Assembly: GCA_934636825.1 (NCBI GenBank)
Contig: CAKUBG010000004.1
Span: forward strand, 1 to 64,000
Source: an uncultured bacterium
GTDB taxonomy: Bacteria > Vulcanimicrobiota > Xenobia > Xenobiales > Xenobiaceae
Direction of reading: 5' to 3'
Length of the DNA stretch: 64,000 nucleotides
The translations under genes were made by a program, and so were the position numbers. Under the pieces are notes generated by a model that worked only from the letters and a program-made list of their open reading frames with translations, had not been told where the DNA came from and did no database searches. Each line of letters begins with the position of its first letter. The stretch's first letter is position 1. This document shows, in pieces, positions 34,559 through 42,956 of the stretch.

Positions 34559-35788
34559 GTGGATTCTACAAGAGATAAAACCAAAAAGGCTGCTGCCGGT
34601 TCTGGTTTAGAGTTTGACGATAATTCCGGTTCTTTGATCGGATCCGCTTCTTACCCTCGGACGAACAATGTTGCTCAAGGCAACGGTTTCGCTGAGGACA
34701 TTGAAGATGAAGAGGGCGGCGCCAAGATAAAAGTTGTCGGTGTCGGTGGAGGAGGCTGCAATGCTGTAAATAGCATGGTCGAAGACGGTGCAGCCAATGT
34801 CGAATTCATTGTTATCAATACCGACAAACAAGCATTGAATAAGTGTGACGCCGATGTACGTATTCAAATCGGCGAGCAGGCTACGCGCGGTTTAGGTGCC
34901 GGAGCCAATCCTGAGATGGGTTGCAAAGCTGTCGAAGAGAGCAGAGAAAAGGTTGAAGATGCTATCAGAGGCGCTGATATGATCTTCATTACCGCTGGTA
35001 TGGGTGGTGGTACCGGTACTGGAGCTGCTCCTGTTGTCGCTTCTATCGCCAAGCAGTCCGGAGCTTTAACAGTAGCCATCGTCACTAAGCCCTTCTCCTT
35101 CGAAGGACGCATGCGTATGAGAAGAGCTGAAGAAGGCATTGAAAAGCTCAGAGAAAATGTCGACGCCATCATCGTCGTTCCCAACGACAAAATTCTCGAA
35201 GTTATTGATAATGAGAGTCGTGCCGAAGCTTTCAATCTTTCCGATGATGTTTTGCGTAGTGGCGTTCAGGGTATTTCCGAAATCATTACCGCTTGTGGTG
35301 AACAAAATGTGGACTTCGCCGACGTTCGTACCATTATGACTGATGCCGGTTCTGCTCTGTTAGGTATTGGTTCAGCCGAAGGTGAAAACCGTGCCGAAAA
35401 TGCCGCTCGTCAAGCTATTGATAGTCCTCTTTGGGAAGGCAATATCCATGGTGCCAAGGGCGTGCTCTTCAATGTAGTAGCCTCCAGCAACTTCACTATG
35501 AAAGAGCTGCAAGACGCCGCCAATGTTATTTATGAAGCTGTCGATCCTGATGCCAACATCATTTTCGGTTCCGTTACTGATGAAAATATGGAAAATGAAG
35601 TGCGCGTCACTGTAGTGGCTACCAAATTCCCCACTATGAATGATAGCAATCAAGGAGTTGAAGAAGATTTTAGCTTCGGTAATTCTGCCGAAGAAGTGAC
35701 TTTCGCTCCTCAGCAAGCTCCCATAAATGATTCTCAGGATTATTACGAATCGGCTTATCGTCGCCGCAGCAGGCCTTCTATTCAGTAA
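34559..35788 (+). CDS. ftsZ: Cell division GTPase FtsZ
   Basis: 409 aa from GTG 34559, which has AAGAGG eight bases upstream; ATG 34541 lacks a ribosome site. After an acidic N-terminal extension of about 50 residues come VVGVGGGGCNAVNSM, NTDKQAL, the tubulin signature GGGTGTGAAPVVA (near residue 148), TKPFSFEGR and NFADVRTIM-like VDFADVRTIMTDAGSALLG. A short linker leads to the C-terminal AYRRRSRPSIQ, in the place of the usual FtsA/membrane-tether peptide. ftsA and ftsQ are not adjacent, so ftsZ is on its own behind a long leader. It forms the Z ring. Confidence 0.98.
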   Translation: MDSTRDKTKKAAAGSGLEFDDNSGSLIGSASYPRTNNVAQGNGFAEDIEDEEGGAKIKVVGVGGGGCNAVNSMVEDGAANVEFIVINTDKQALNKCDADVRIQIGEQATRGLGAGANPEMGCKAVEESREKVEDAIRGADMIFITAGMGGGTGTGAAPVVASIAKQSGALTVAIVTKPFSFEGRMRMRRAEEGIEKLRENVDAIIVVPNDKILEVIDNESRAEAFNLSDDVLRSGVQGISEIITACGEQNVDFADVRTIMTDAGSALLGIGSAEGENRAENAARQAIDSPLWEGNIHGAKGVLFNVVASSNFTMKELQDAANVIYEAVDPDANIIFGSVTDENMENEVRVTVVATKFPTMNDSNQGVEEDFSFGNSAEEVTFAPQQAPINDSQDYYESAYRRRSRPSIQ

Positions 35789-35825
35789 GTTGCGAACTTT
35801 CTAAATATTGATAGTTTGCATAGCT

Positions 35826-35852
35826 GCGGCTGCAGAAACAATCTGCAGCCGC
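35826..35852 (+). terminator. Hairpin after ftsZ, probable terminator
   Basis: GCGGCTGCAGA and TCTGCAGCCGC pair perfectly around a five-base loop. The T-run (TTTT) comes only about ten bases later, so termination may be weak. Confidence 0.55.
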
Positions 35853-36009
35853 TTCGTGCTGTTTTGCTAGGCTGTTTTTTAGGCTAAGAGGCCGAAATAG
35901 GGGAGTATTCGCTGCTCTATTTTTGTTTAGTGATATTTTTTTATCGATCATTTGGCAATAAAGTTATTGGAAATTAAGGGTCTTTAGACAATTAAGGAAA
36001 GGGGCAAGT

Positions 36010-37161
36010 ATGGTAGCTATCACTCTGGCTATACGCAATGTATGGCGTAGGCGTGAGCGCAGCCTCCTAACTCTGGTTGGTGTACTTTTAGCCGTAGGCA
36101 CTTTTGTGGCTATGGTTTCACTGGCGGAAGGTATGTACCAGAGGGTGTCGCTAGAATTAGACGGAAGAGCTGTAGATGTGTATGTAATGCCTAATACCGC
36201 TGCCCCTTTGCCTACGGGTCCTGTCGGTACTATCGGTATGACATCCGATACGATTAACACTGGTTGGATCGGTCGCATAGAAGCTGTCGACAATGTCGCC
36301 GACGTTTGTCCTATTATCAGAGCTCAATGGACGGGCAAAAAAGGTATGATTATGGCCTTGGGAGTAGAGCCCATGAAGTGGCGCACTTTCATGCCCGCTT
36401 TAAAAACTGTCGAGGGCGACACCAATCTAAAGCCAGGTCAAGTTGTTCTAGGCAAAGGGCTGGCCGAATCTGAAGGCTTTTCGGTTGGAGATACTATTAA
36501 GCATGGCCAGACTTCCTATAAGGTGGCTGGTATTGTTGAAGCTGGAGCCGGCTTCCAAGACTACTTTGCCTATATCTCCTGGGACTCGGCCAATGCCACT
36601 ACCGATGGTAAAGGCGCCTCTGAATTGTGGGTACGCCTTAAAGATCCTCATCGCGACAAAGAAGTCGTACGCAAATTGGAGGGCTTTAAGATCCCTGGCG
36701 TCAAGATTGCCACGCGTAAAGATTATTTAGGCGCTGCCAACGACTATATCGAATATGCTTGGTACTTACAATTTGCTATTTCCGCTATCGGTGTTCTGAT
36801 CGCCATTACGGCAGCTATGAACACTATGCTTATGTCTACTTATGAGCGTATGCGTGAGTTTGCTACTTTGAGAGCTATTGGAGCGGCCAGAACTACCGTA
36901 ATTGCCATGGTTGTTACCGAATCTATCATTCTTTCGTTTGTGGGTGGCTTTATCGGCATTTTCTTCGGAGTGTTAGGATCCGGTTTGTTAAACAGAGCTA
37001 TGATAGTTATTTTACAATTATCATTCCCTCTGGCTTCAATTACGATTCCTCTTATTGCTGAAGCTCTCGCCCTTTCTATTTTTGTGGGCTTAGTTGGAGC
37101 GGCTATACCTTCAATATTGGTTTGGCGCATTGATATCGTTTCTGGATTGAGGTGGGAATAG
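36010..37161 (+). CDS. ABC transporter permease, MacB/FtsX type
   Basis: 383 aa. N-terminal membrane segment (LLTLVGVLLAVGTFVAMVSLA), a large extracytoplasmic domain (about residues 45-245) and three C-terminal segments with the family motif MNTMLMSTYERMREFATLRAIGA. AAGGAAAGGGG precedes the ATG. Its stop overlaps the start of the ATPase gene. Such pairs move lipids, peptides or signals in the envelope by mechanotransmission rather than classic transport. The substrate is unknown. Confidence 0.92.
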   Translation: MVAITLAIRNVWRRRERSLLTLVGVLLAVGTFVAMVSLAEGMYQRVSLELDGRAVDVYVMPNTAAPLPTGPVGTIGMTSDTINTGWIGRIEAVDNVADVCPIIRAQWTGKKGMIMALGVEPMKWRTFMPALKTVEGDTNLKPGQVVLGKGLAESEGFSVGDTIKHGQTSYKVAGIVEAGAGFQDYFAYISWDSANATTDGKGASELWVRLKDPHRDKEVVRKLEGFKIPGVKIATRKDYLGAANDYIEYAWYLQFAISAIGVLIAITAAMNTMLMSTYERMREFATLRAIGAARTTVIAMVVTESIILSFVGGFIGIFFGVLGSGLLNRAMIVILQLSFPLASITIPLIAEALALSIFVGLVGAAIPSILVWRIDIVSGLRWE

Positions 37162-37844
37162 TGAAGGTAGAACTTCAAGGTGTACACAAATATTTTGATG
37201 CTCGCAGTGGGCCAGTTAAGATCCTCGAAAACGTCAATTTAGTCATTCCCCATGGCGATTTTGTTTCTATTATGGGGCCGTCCGGCTCCGGTAAAACCAC
37301 TTTGCTCAACATGATTGGATGTCTGGATACTCCCAGCTATGGCAAAGTTCTCTTAGGCGATCGTGATACCAGCGGAGCCGGAGAGGATATCCGCGAGCAA
37401 ATTCGTTTGCGTCATATAGGTTTCGTTTTTCAATCTTACAACCTATTGCCTACGCTCACTGTTTTGGAAAATGTCCAGTTGCCTATGCAATTATGCGGGG
37501 GCAAGAGCTACAAAGAGCAAGTCGATCAGGCTATGACTTTATTGCGCTTGGTACGTCTCGATGCTAGAGCTAAAGACTCTGTACTGCGTCTATCTGGCGG
37601 TCAACAACAGCGTGTTGCCATTGCCAGAGCCCTTTCCAATTTGCCAGGTCTAATTTTGGCCGACGAGCCAACTGGTAATTTGGATGAGCGTTCCAGTAGA
37701 GAAGTCTTGGATGTCTTTAGGGCTATCAACGAAAATCAACACATAACAACCGTTATGGTTACTCACGACGCCAAAGCGGCCGGCTATGCTAAGCGTGTAC
37801 TTCACCTTGAAGGTGGTCATTTATCCGATAAAATTCTCACCTAA
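37161..37844 (+). CDS. ABC transporter ATPase, MacB/LolD type
   Basis: 227 aa from GTG 37161, overlapping the permease stop (TAGTG), with GAGGTGGGA upstream. Walker A GPSGSGKTTLLNMIGCLD, Q-loop VFQSYNLLPTLTVLENV, signature LSGGQQQRVAIARAL, Walker B LILADEPTGNLD and H-loop MVTHD. The LLP.LT and short length are typical of the MacB/LolD group. It partners the preceding permease. A terminator follows. Confidence 0.95.
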   Translation: MKVELQGVHKYFDARSGPVKILENVNLVIPHGDFVSIMGPSGSGKTTLLNMIGCLDTPSYGKVLLGDRDTSGAGEDIREQIRLRHIGFVFQSYNLLPTLTVLENVQLPMQLCGGKSYKEQVDQAMTLLRLVRLDARAKDSVLRLSGGQQQRVAIARALSNLPGLILADEPTGNLDERSSREVLDVFRAINENQHITTVMVTHDAKAAGYAKRVLHLEGGHLSDKILT

Positions 37845-37878
37845 AATTAGTTGGAGAAGGCTATTAGGCAAAAAAAAT

Positions 37879-37923
37879 CGACGCTTCTACTCTTTATATG
37901 TAGCGCAGAAGCGTCGTTTTTTT
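37879..37923 (+). terminator. Intrinsic terminator
   Basis: CGACGCTTCT and AGAAGCGTCG pair, followed by a seven-T run. Confidence 0.92.
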
Positions 37924-38180
37924 AGTTTCCTCTTAAGTTTGGCGGCAGTGTGCTTGCTAGATGGAGGCAGGAAGTAGAGAGCGGCGGACGAATTGGCGAA
38001 AATGGTATCAGGGCGACTGGGTTGCCAGTTGGTACCGCAGGTATGCCCGAGGCTGTCGCCAGGAAATAAATGGGCCATCTGTTTGCCTGGAGCTGAAGTT
38101 GAGCTGCTATTTTTTTGTGCAGATAGACCGCTTGGTCAGCACTTCGCTTAAAAGCTCTGCAGTGTTTGGGAGGAAGCAAA
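37924..38180 (+). ncRNA. Candidate structured leader RNA
   Basis: This gene-free stretch after a terminator has nested complementary segments: AGATGG (37959-37964) with CCATCT (38075-38080), GGCGAC (38012-38017) with GTCGCC (38055-38060), and a local hairpin ACTGG-GTTG-CCAGT. A T-run follows at about 38110-38117. It could be a regulatory leader or small RNA. No known riboswitch core was recognised, and chance pairing is possible. Confidence 0.35.
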
Positions 38181-38672
38181 TTGATTATTTGTATGCAATG
38201 TGGATACCAAAACGAGGGGAAAAATTTGAGAAAGTGCCAGAATTGCGGTGCTCTTCTTCCTCGCATGGATACTTCCGCTATGGTTCAGGTGGAGGAACAG
38301 TCCGGTCGCGTTAAGCAATTTGCCGATGCCGTTGAAAAGGTGCGTTCCGAGGAGTGGGGACCGGAGGAATTTTATGAATTTCTTAGCGGTGTTTATGAGC
38401 AGCTTGGCAATTTGCGCGGCGAAATAGAAGAAATTATTACTCAAAATGAATATGGCGAATATGCTGCCGAAGAGGTAGAGCATGGCTTGAATGGCATGAA
38501 CCTTTTCGAAGAAGGCATGCAAGAGATGTCATATTATGTAGAAGATGGCGATTTGTCCCACCTCGATTTGGGTATGGAGCGCATTGTAGAAGGCAACAAT
38601 ATGCTGAATGAGGCTAAGCGCATCAATCGCTCTGGACGTAAAGAATTAGAAGAGCAGTGGGGAACTATCTAA
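38181..38672 (+). CDS. Zinc-ribbon protein with helical acidic domain, unknown function
   Basis: 164 aa from TTG 38181, chosen because GGGAGGA lies six bases upstream. The N-terminal ribbon has two CxxC knuckles (CMQCG and CQNCG). The remainder is helical and acidic (EEFYEFLSGVYEQLGNLRGEIEEII, HGLNGMNLFEEGMQEM). No catalytic motif is visible. It is followed one base later by a membrane protein gene, so the two probably act together. Confidence 0.75.
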   Translation: MIICMQCGYQNEGKNLRKCQNCGALLPRMDTSAMVQVEEQSGRVKQFADAVEKVRSEEWGPEEFYEFLSGVYEQLGNLRGEIEEIITQNEYGEYAAEEVEHGLNGMNLFEEGMQEMSYYVEDGDLSHLDLGMERIVEGNNMLNEAKRINRSGRKELEEQWGTI

Positions 38673-38673
38673 A

Positions 38674-39900
38674 GTGATTCAAAGCGGTAAGCTGGCCTTG
38701 GCTTTTGTTTGGTCGGTCGGCTTATGGCTGTTGTTTTTTTTGCTTTTATTCCTTTTATTGCCTGTATTGTCGGCCCTTCCGCTTAGCTGGGGGGGCTTTT
38801 GTGCTTTATTGGCTTTTTCTCTTCAATTTATTGGGGGCACGAAATTGTTGTGTCTGTTGCTGGGGTTGAAAAAAGCGGAAGCTAATGGCATTTTTTTTAT
38901 CCCCGGCACTTGCCCTTTTGTTTTTATTTTAGATGGCAAGTTAATTGCTACAGAAGCCAGTCGCGATATTTTAGCTGAAAATAACCGCTTAGAACTTATT
39001 TTGCGTGATAGTTGGAATAAAAGTTACGCTTGGATTTATGGCAATTTGTTGGCTTTTCCGGCCTTATTGAGAGCTTTTGAATCTTTTACTTCCGATTATG
39101 GCCGTTTACATTTTTCTCAGGGGCCTCTTTGGCACTTAGGGCGCGGTTTCGGTTGGTTAGCCGCTTGGTTAGAAACTCCATTGCGTTGGGCCAGACCATC
39201 GCTCAAGTTAGTTGAACCTTCTGATGCCGACTTTATCAAAAACAACTTGCTTATTCCCTTGGGACGAGCTGTGCGTGTGCCCGCTTGGATGGCCGATTTA
39301 GATATCCTTTCGGTAGTAAGTTTTGCAGAAGCAAAAAGGGAAGCTGCTTGGTTTTGGGCCGGAGGTGAGGGCGCTCCTCCTGCTTTGCCAAAAGCTGTAG
39401 TTGGACTTTGGTTCCCTTGGTTGCTATTCTTTGTTATGGCTTTTTGGGCTGTTTTTGCTCAGGGTTTGTGGGGTGCTCCTATATTATTTTTAGGACTTGG
39501 CTACATAGTAAAAATAAACAGTGAATATTTACATGAGCGTCCGCTGACCTGGCAAAAAATTGATGATGCCGAACATAAATATAAATATATTCCGGTATCT
39601 ATTTCTGGAATAGCCAGGCGCCAAGACACTCCTGGACTTGATGATACTTGGTTAGATTTAGCTGAAAAAAGCGGAAAATTGGTTCGCCTTGAATCTTTTG
39701 TAGGTTGGCAAGCCGCCGAGGGAGCTCAAGTTGAATGTGAAGGCTGGCTTAACGGCTGTACTTTGGCTATTTGCGTCTCTAAATTGCGTGTAGGATCCAA
39801 AATATATAATTATTATCCGCGTTTATGGCGTTTGCTCTTGCCTTGGTTTTTAGTCGGCGCTGGGTTATTGTGGTCAATTTTGCAGAAAGTCGGTCTTTAA
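38674..39900 (+). CDS. Multi-pass membrane protein, unknown function
   Basis: 408 aa from GTG 38674. Two or three membrane segments lie in the first 75 residues (VWSVGLWLLFFLLLFLLLPVL), two near residues 245-285 (LWFPWLLFFVMAFWAVFAQG) and one at the C-terminus (LLLPWFLVGAGLLWSIL). A cytoplasmic or lumenal segment between holds ISGIARRQDTPGLDD, which recalls OB-like segments of some metalloprotease-associated membrane proteins, but no HExxH motif is present. It sits between the zinc-ribbon gene and an ABC ATPase gene four bases downstream. Confidence 0.75.
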   Translation: MIQSGKLALAFVWSVGLWLLFFLLLFLLLPVLSALPLSWGGFCALLAFSLQFIGGTKLLCLLLGLKKAEANGIFFIPGTCPFVFILDGKLIATEASRDILAENNRLELILRDSWNKSYAWIYGNLLAFPALLRAFESFTSDYGRLHFSQGPLWHLGRGFGWLAAWLETPLRWARPSLKLVEPSDADFIKNNLLIPLGRAVRVPAWMADLDILSVVSFAEAKREAAWFWAGGEGAPPALPKAVVGLWFPWLLFFVMAFWAVFAQGLWGAPILFLGLGYIVKINSEYLHERPLTWQKIDDAEHKYKYIPVSISGIARRQDTPGLDDTWLDLAEKSGKLVRLESFVGWQAAEGAQVECEGWLNGCTLAICVSKLRVGSKIYNYYPRLWRLLLPWFLVGAGLLWSILQKVGL

Positions 39901-39904
39901 TATT

Positions 39905-40726
39905 ATGAACAAAGCAAATTCTCTGCCTGAAGAACAAAATTCGGAAGTTGTGATCACGGTCCGAGACTTGCATTGTCAATATGGAAAATTAGAAGTTTTG
40001 CAAGGGCTGACTTTTACTGCTCAAAGAGGCCAAGTGACCGGTTTATTGGGAGTAAATGGAGCTGGTAAAACAACTACTGTACGTATTCTTTGCGGTCAAA
40101 TGGCCAAAACTTCTGGTCAAGTAGAGGTTCTGGGACTAGATCCTTATATTCAAGGAGCGCAATTGCGCCGCTTAATCGGTGTAATGCCGGAAAACGCCGG
40201 CCATTATGAACGTTTATCAGTTTTTGATAATTTGCTTTTTTTTGCCCAGATATTTAGGTTGAATAATCCTCAAGAGAGAGTAAAAGAACTTTTGGAGTTG
40301 GTTAATTTAACTGATAAATCTGCCTCCAGAGTAGCTTCTCTTTCCAAAGGAATGCGTCAGCGTTTAGCTTTGGCTCGAGCTTTAGTAGGACGCCCTCAAC
40401 TTCTCTTTCTGGATGAACCTACAGCCGGCCTAGATCCTAACGCCGCTGCCAAAGTGCGCCTTTTGATAGATAAATATTGTCAAAATGGGGGAACGGTATT
40501 TTTAACTACGCATTATTTGGAAGAAGCCGAAGAAATGTGTGCTCGAGTCGCCATTTTGGATGGTGGTCGCTTAGTTTGTTGTGGCAATCCACAAGATTTA
40601 TGTCGCCAATATTTACCTGCGGAAATTACGGTACGTCGAGGTGGTCGTTTGCTAAAACAAGCGCCAGGATTGGAACAATTGTTCCGCCATTTTGTAGGAC
40701 GCGAGCTTATTGGAGAGGAGCTATAA
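39905..40726 (+). CDS. ABC-2 type exporter ATPase
   Basis: 273 aa. Walker A GVNGAGKTTTVRILCGQ, Q-loop GVMPENAGHYERLSVFDNL, signature LSKGMRQRLALARAL, Walker B LLFLDEPTAGLDP and H-loop TTHYLEEAEEM. The sequence is of the CcmA/NatA/drug-exporter class. Its likely membrane partner is the ABC-2 permease at 41702-42757, with one SPOR-like gene between. The substrate is unknown. Confidence 0.95.
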   Translation: MNKANSLPEEQNSEVVITVRDLHCQYGKLEVLQGLTFTAQRGQVTGLLGVNGAGKTTTVRILCGQMAKTSGQVEVLGLDPYIQGAQLRRLIGVMPENAGHYERLSVFDNLLFFAQIFRLNNPQERVKELLELVNLTDKSASRVASLSKGMRQRLALARALVGRPQLLFLDEPTAGLDPNAAAKVRLLIDKYCQNGGTVFLTTHYLEEAEEMCARVAILDGGRLVCCGNPQDLCRQYLPAEITVRRGGRLLKQAPGLEQLFRHFVGRELIGEEL

Positions 40727-40775
40727 CTTCCTATCTAGGTAAACTGCTGCGCTTTTAGGGCAGGAGTGAAACAGT

Positions 40776-41450
40776 GTGGCAGAGAAAGTGGCCCGACACT
40801 CTATGCAGAGGTGTGGGAAGGTGACTTTAGAACTTACTCAGATTCGCAGGCTTCTTTTAGGACTTAGTCTTGTAATTGCTTTGCTTTCCGGTGGAGCCAT
40901 ATATTATGTCAACTCAGAAACAGCGGCAATTGACGCTCGTACCGTACAAGTTACTGCTTTTACGGCCAACCAGAAAGACGTTGCGGCGATGAAGAAAGAG
41001 TTTAAGGAGCGAGGCTACGAGATTAGCACTTCCAGTGTCAAACATACTTTCCAAGTTCCCAATGGCTTCTATCTGGTAATGGATGGTATGGACAATGCTA
41101 TGGTTAAGGCTTTAGGCCAGGCCTTAATTCAGAAGAACAATATCAGAAGCTTGGGCTTGGAAATTACCAACAATGGTACTGCTTTAAGAATCCGCAAAAA
41201 ATTCTCTGATAAGGCTGCTGCCGAGAAATGTGCTGCCAAGATAAAAAAAGAAGATAGCTACAATTTTAAAGTTATTGAGGCTACCAAAGATAAAACCAAG
41301 ATGGGATTCCAATGTATGATTGCTTCTATTCCTGCGGTCGAGTCTGAGGATGTAGTGAGCTATTTGGAAAGACACAAATTCTCCGATGTAGACTCTGTTT
41401 ACGAAGAAATTGCTGTTCCTGAGGCAGCCGGAGACGAACTCGAAGGTTAA
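40776..41450 (+). CDS. Membrane-anchored SPOR-like protein
   Basis: 224 aa from GTG 40776 with GCAGGAG nine bases upstream. One membrane segment (LLLGLSLVIALLSGGAIYYV, about residues 27-46) is followed by an outside part with two repeats of SPOR-like character: VQVTAFTANQKDVAAMKKEFKERGYE, then LRIRKKFSDKAAAEKCAAKIK and FQCMIASIPAVESEDVVSYLERH. SPOR domains bind denuded glycan at division sites. The match is by pattern only. It is read with the ABC ATPase gene and ends at a terminator. Confidence 0.65.
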   Translation: MAEKVARHSMQRCGKVTLELTQIRRLLLGLSLVIALLSGGAIYYVNSETAAIDARTVQVTAFTANQKDVAAMKKEFKERGYEISTSSVKHTFQVPNGFYLVMDGMDNAMVKALGQALIQKNNIRSLGLEITNNGTALRIRKKFSDKAAAEKCAAKIKKEDSYNFKVIEATKDKTKMGFQCMIASIPAVESEDVVSYLERHKFSDVDSVYEEIAVPEAAGDELEG

Positions 41451-41473
41451 AATATAAGCTGTATACAAAATAG

Positions 41474-41528
41474 AACGTCGGCTCTGTTTATTATTTAGGT
41501 CAGTCGACGTTTTTTTTTGTCCAAAATG
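41474..41528 (+). terminator. Intrinsic terminator
   Basis: AACGTCG and CGACGTT pair around a long A/T-rich loop and run into eight T residues. Confidence 0.75.
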
Positions 41529-41701
41529 GCATAAAAGCCATGTCTTAAGGTTTATTGTATCGCTTAGGCACATCCTTTTTGGAGAGCTTGACTTTTATAT
41601 ATTTGGAAAGGTATTATAGGGGCGCGAGTACAGGAAATTCTGATCTGTCCGTTTGTTGTTTTGTCTGGTTGAACATTCACAGTGATTTTTAGTTTGTAAA
41701 A

Positions 41702-42757
41702 ATGTGTGGTACAGTTTTTGCCTTTTTATGCAAGGACTTGAAGGATGCTTTACATTCCCATAGTCTTTTGTTTGTTTTATTGGGGCCTGTTTTAGTTGTA
41801 GCTTTTTTTGCAAACATACTTAATGTAGAAGATCCTGTTTTTGTCAAAATCGGAGTTTGCGGAAATGTAAATTCTGGTTTAGTCAACTGTATGAAATTTA
41901 ACGGGGGATGTAGCATCGTCCCAACTTCAAGTAGTTGGGAACAATTGAAGAATGATGTGCGCAGCAAAAAATTGGATTTGGCTATCAATATACCGGCCAA
42001 TTTCGATGAAGATCTGCACTGTGACTCTTTTCCTGTTCTCGAATTGTGCGTCGATGAGAGCAGCTTAGCTAAATCTTTGGCTGCTCGCGAGTTGGTTCGT
42101 ACTGCTTTGCGTCAAATGGTTGGTCAGGAAATTCCTGCCGATATTAGGGTGACGAAAATTAACCCTTCCGATGGCAGTGGCAGTATGGCTTTGGCGTTCC
42201 TGCCCATATGGATGGTTTTTACTTGTCTGGGAGCCCTTTCCGTGACTTCTTCCACATTTGCGGAAGAATTAGAAAACAAAACTATGAGCGCTGTGCTTCT
42301 AGCGCCGGTCAGCTGGGCCGAAATCCTGGGAGGTAAGATCGCCAGTGGTTTTATATTAGCTTCTCTATCTACAATACTGGTAGCTGCAGTTAGTTGTATT
42401 GTCAAAACTTCGCTTTTTCCGCTTATTGTTTTAATTTGTTTGGGATCACTTATTTTTGCGATAGGCGGAATCGTTTTGGGCGCTTTTGTAAAAAGTCAAT
42501 CGGCTTGCGGAGCACTCAATTCGCTCATTTATTTAGTACTTATTATGCCGGTTACCATGGCTGATTATAATGCTTTAATGCAAAGGGTTGCCTATTTTTT
42601 ACCGACTTGGTACTTATATGATGGATTTTGTAAGCTGATATTCGCTTCTGGAACTTGGGCAGACATAATGCCTAATGTTACTTATCTATTTATAGAATTT
42701 ACCATATTTGCTGCGATTGGAATCGTAGCCATAAAAAAAGTACGTTTGACAGTGTAA
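41702..42757 (+). CDS. ABC-2 type permease
   Basis: 351 aa. First membrane segment near residues 22-42 (LLFVLLGPVLVVAFFANIL), then an extracytoplasmic domain (about 45-165) and five C-terminal segments, with SSTFAEELENKTMSAVLLAPVSWAEILGGK matching the coupling region of ABC-2 (NatB/YhaP-like) exporters. It most likely pairs with the ATPase at 39905-40726. The ribosome site is weak. Confidence 0.88.
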   Translation: MCGTVFAFLCKDLKDALHSHSLLFVLLGPVLVVAFFANILNVEDPVFVKIGVCGNVNSGLVNCMKFNGGCSIVPTSSSWEQLKNDVRSKKLDLAINIPANFDEDLHCDSFPVLELCVDESSLAKSLAARELVRTALRQMVGQEIPADIRVTKINPSDGSGSMALAFLPIWMVFTCLGALSVTSSTFAEELENKTMSAVLLAPVSWAEILGGKIASGFILASLSTILVAAVSCIVKTSLFPLIVLICLGSLIFAIGGIVLGAFVKSQSACGALNSLIYLVLIMPVTMADYNALMQRVAYFLPTWYLYDGFCKLIFASGTWADIMPNVTYLFIEFTIFAAIGIVAIKKVRLTV

Positions 42758-42956
42758 TAAAAGATAAAAAATAAAAAGCTGTCAAATAAAAATAATAGAG
42801 TATTTCTAATAATAGCATATTCCCAAACATAGGCATTTTTTGTTTCCACTTCTGTGTTATATACAGAATTTACGGCATTCTTAGCAGCAGAATGCCAGGG
42901 ATTGGCTTAGAGTATTGTTAAAAAATGGACTAAGCAAAGGAGTGTACAAATAGTAT

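Noticed and set aside
40477..40758. Plus-strand open frame of 93 codons
   Set aside because: It is an out-of-frame reading inside the ABC ATPase gene with no ribosome site.
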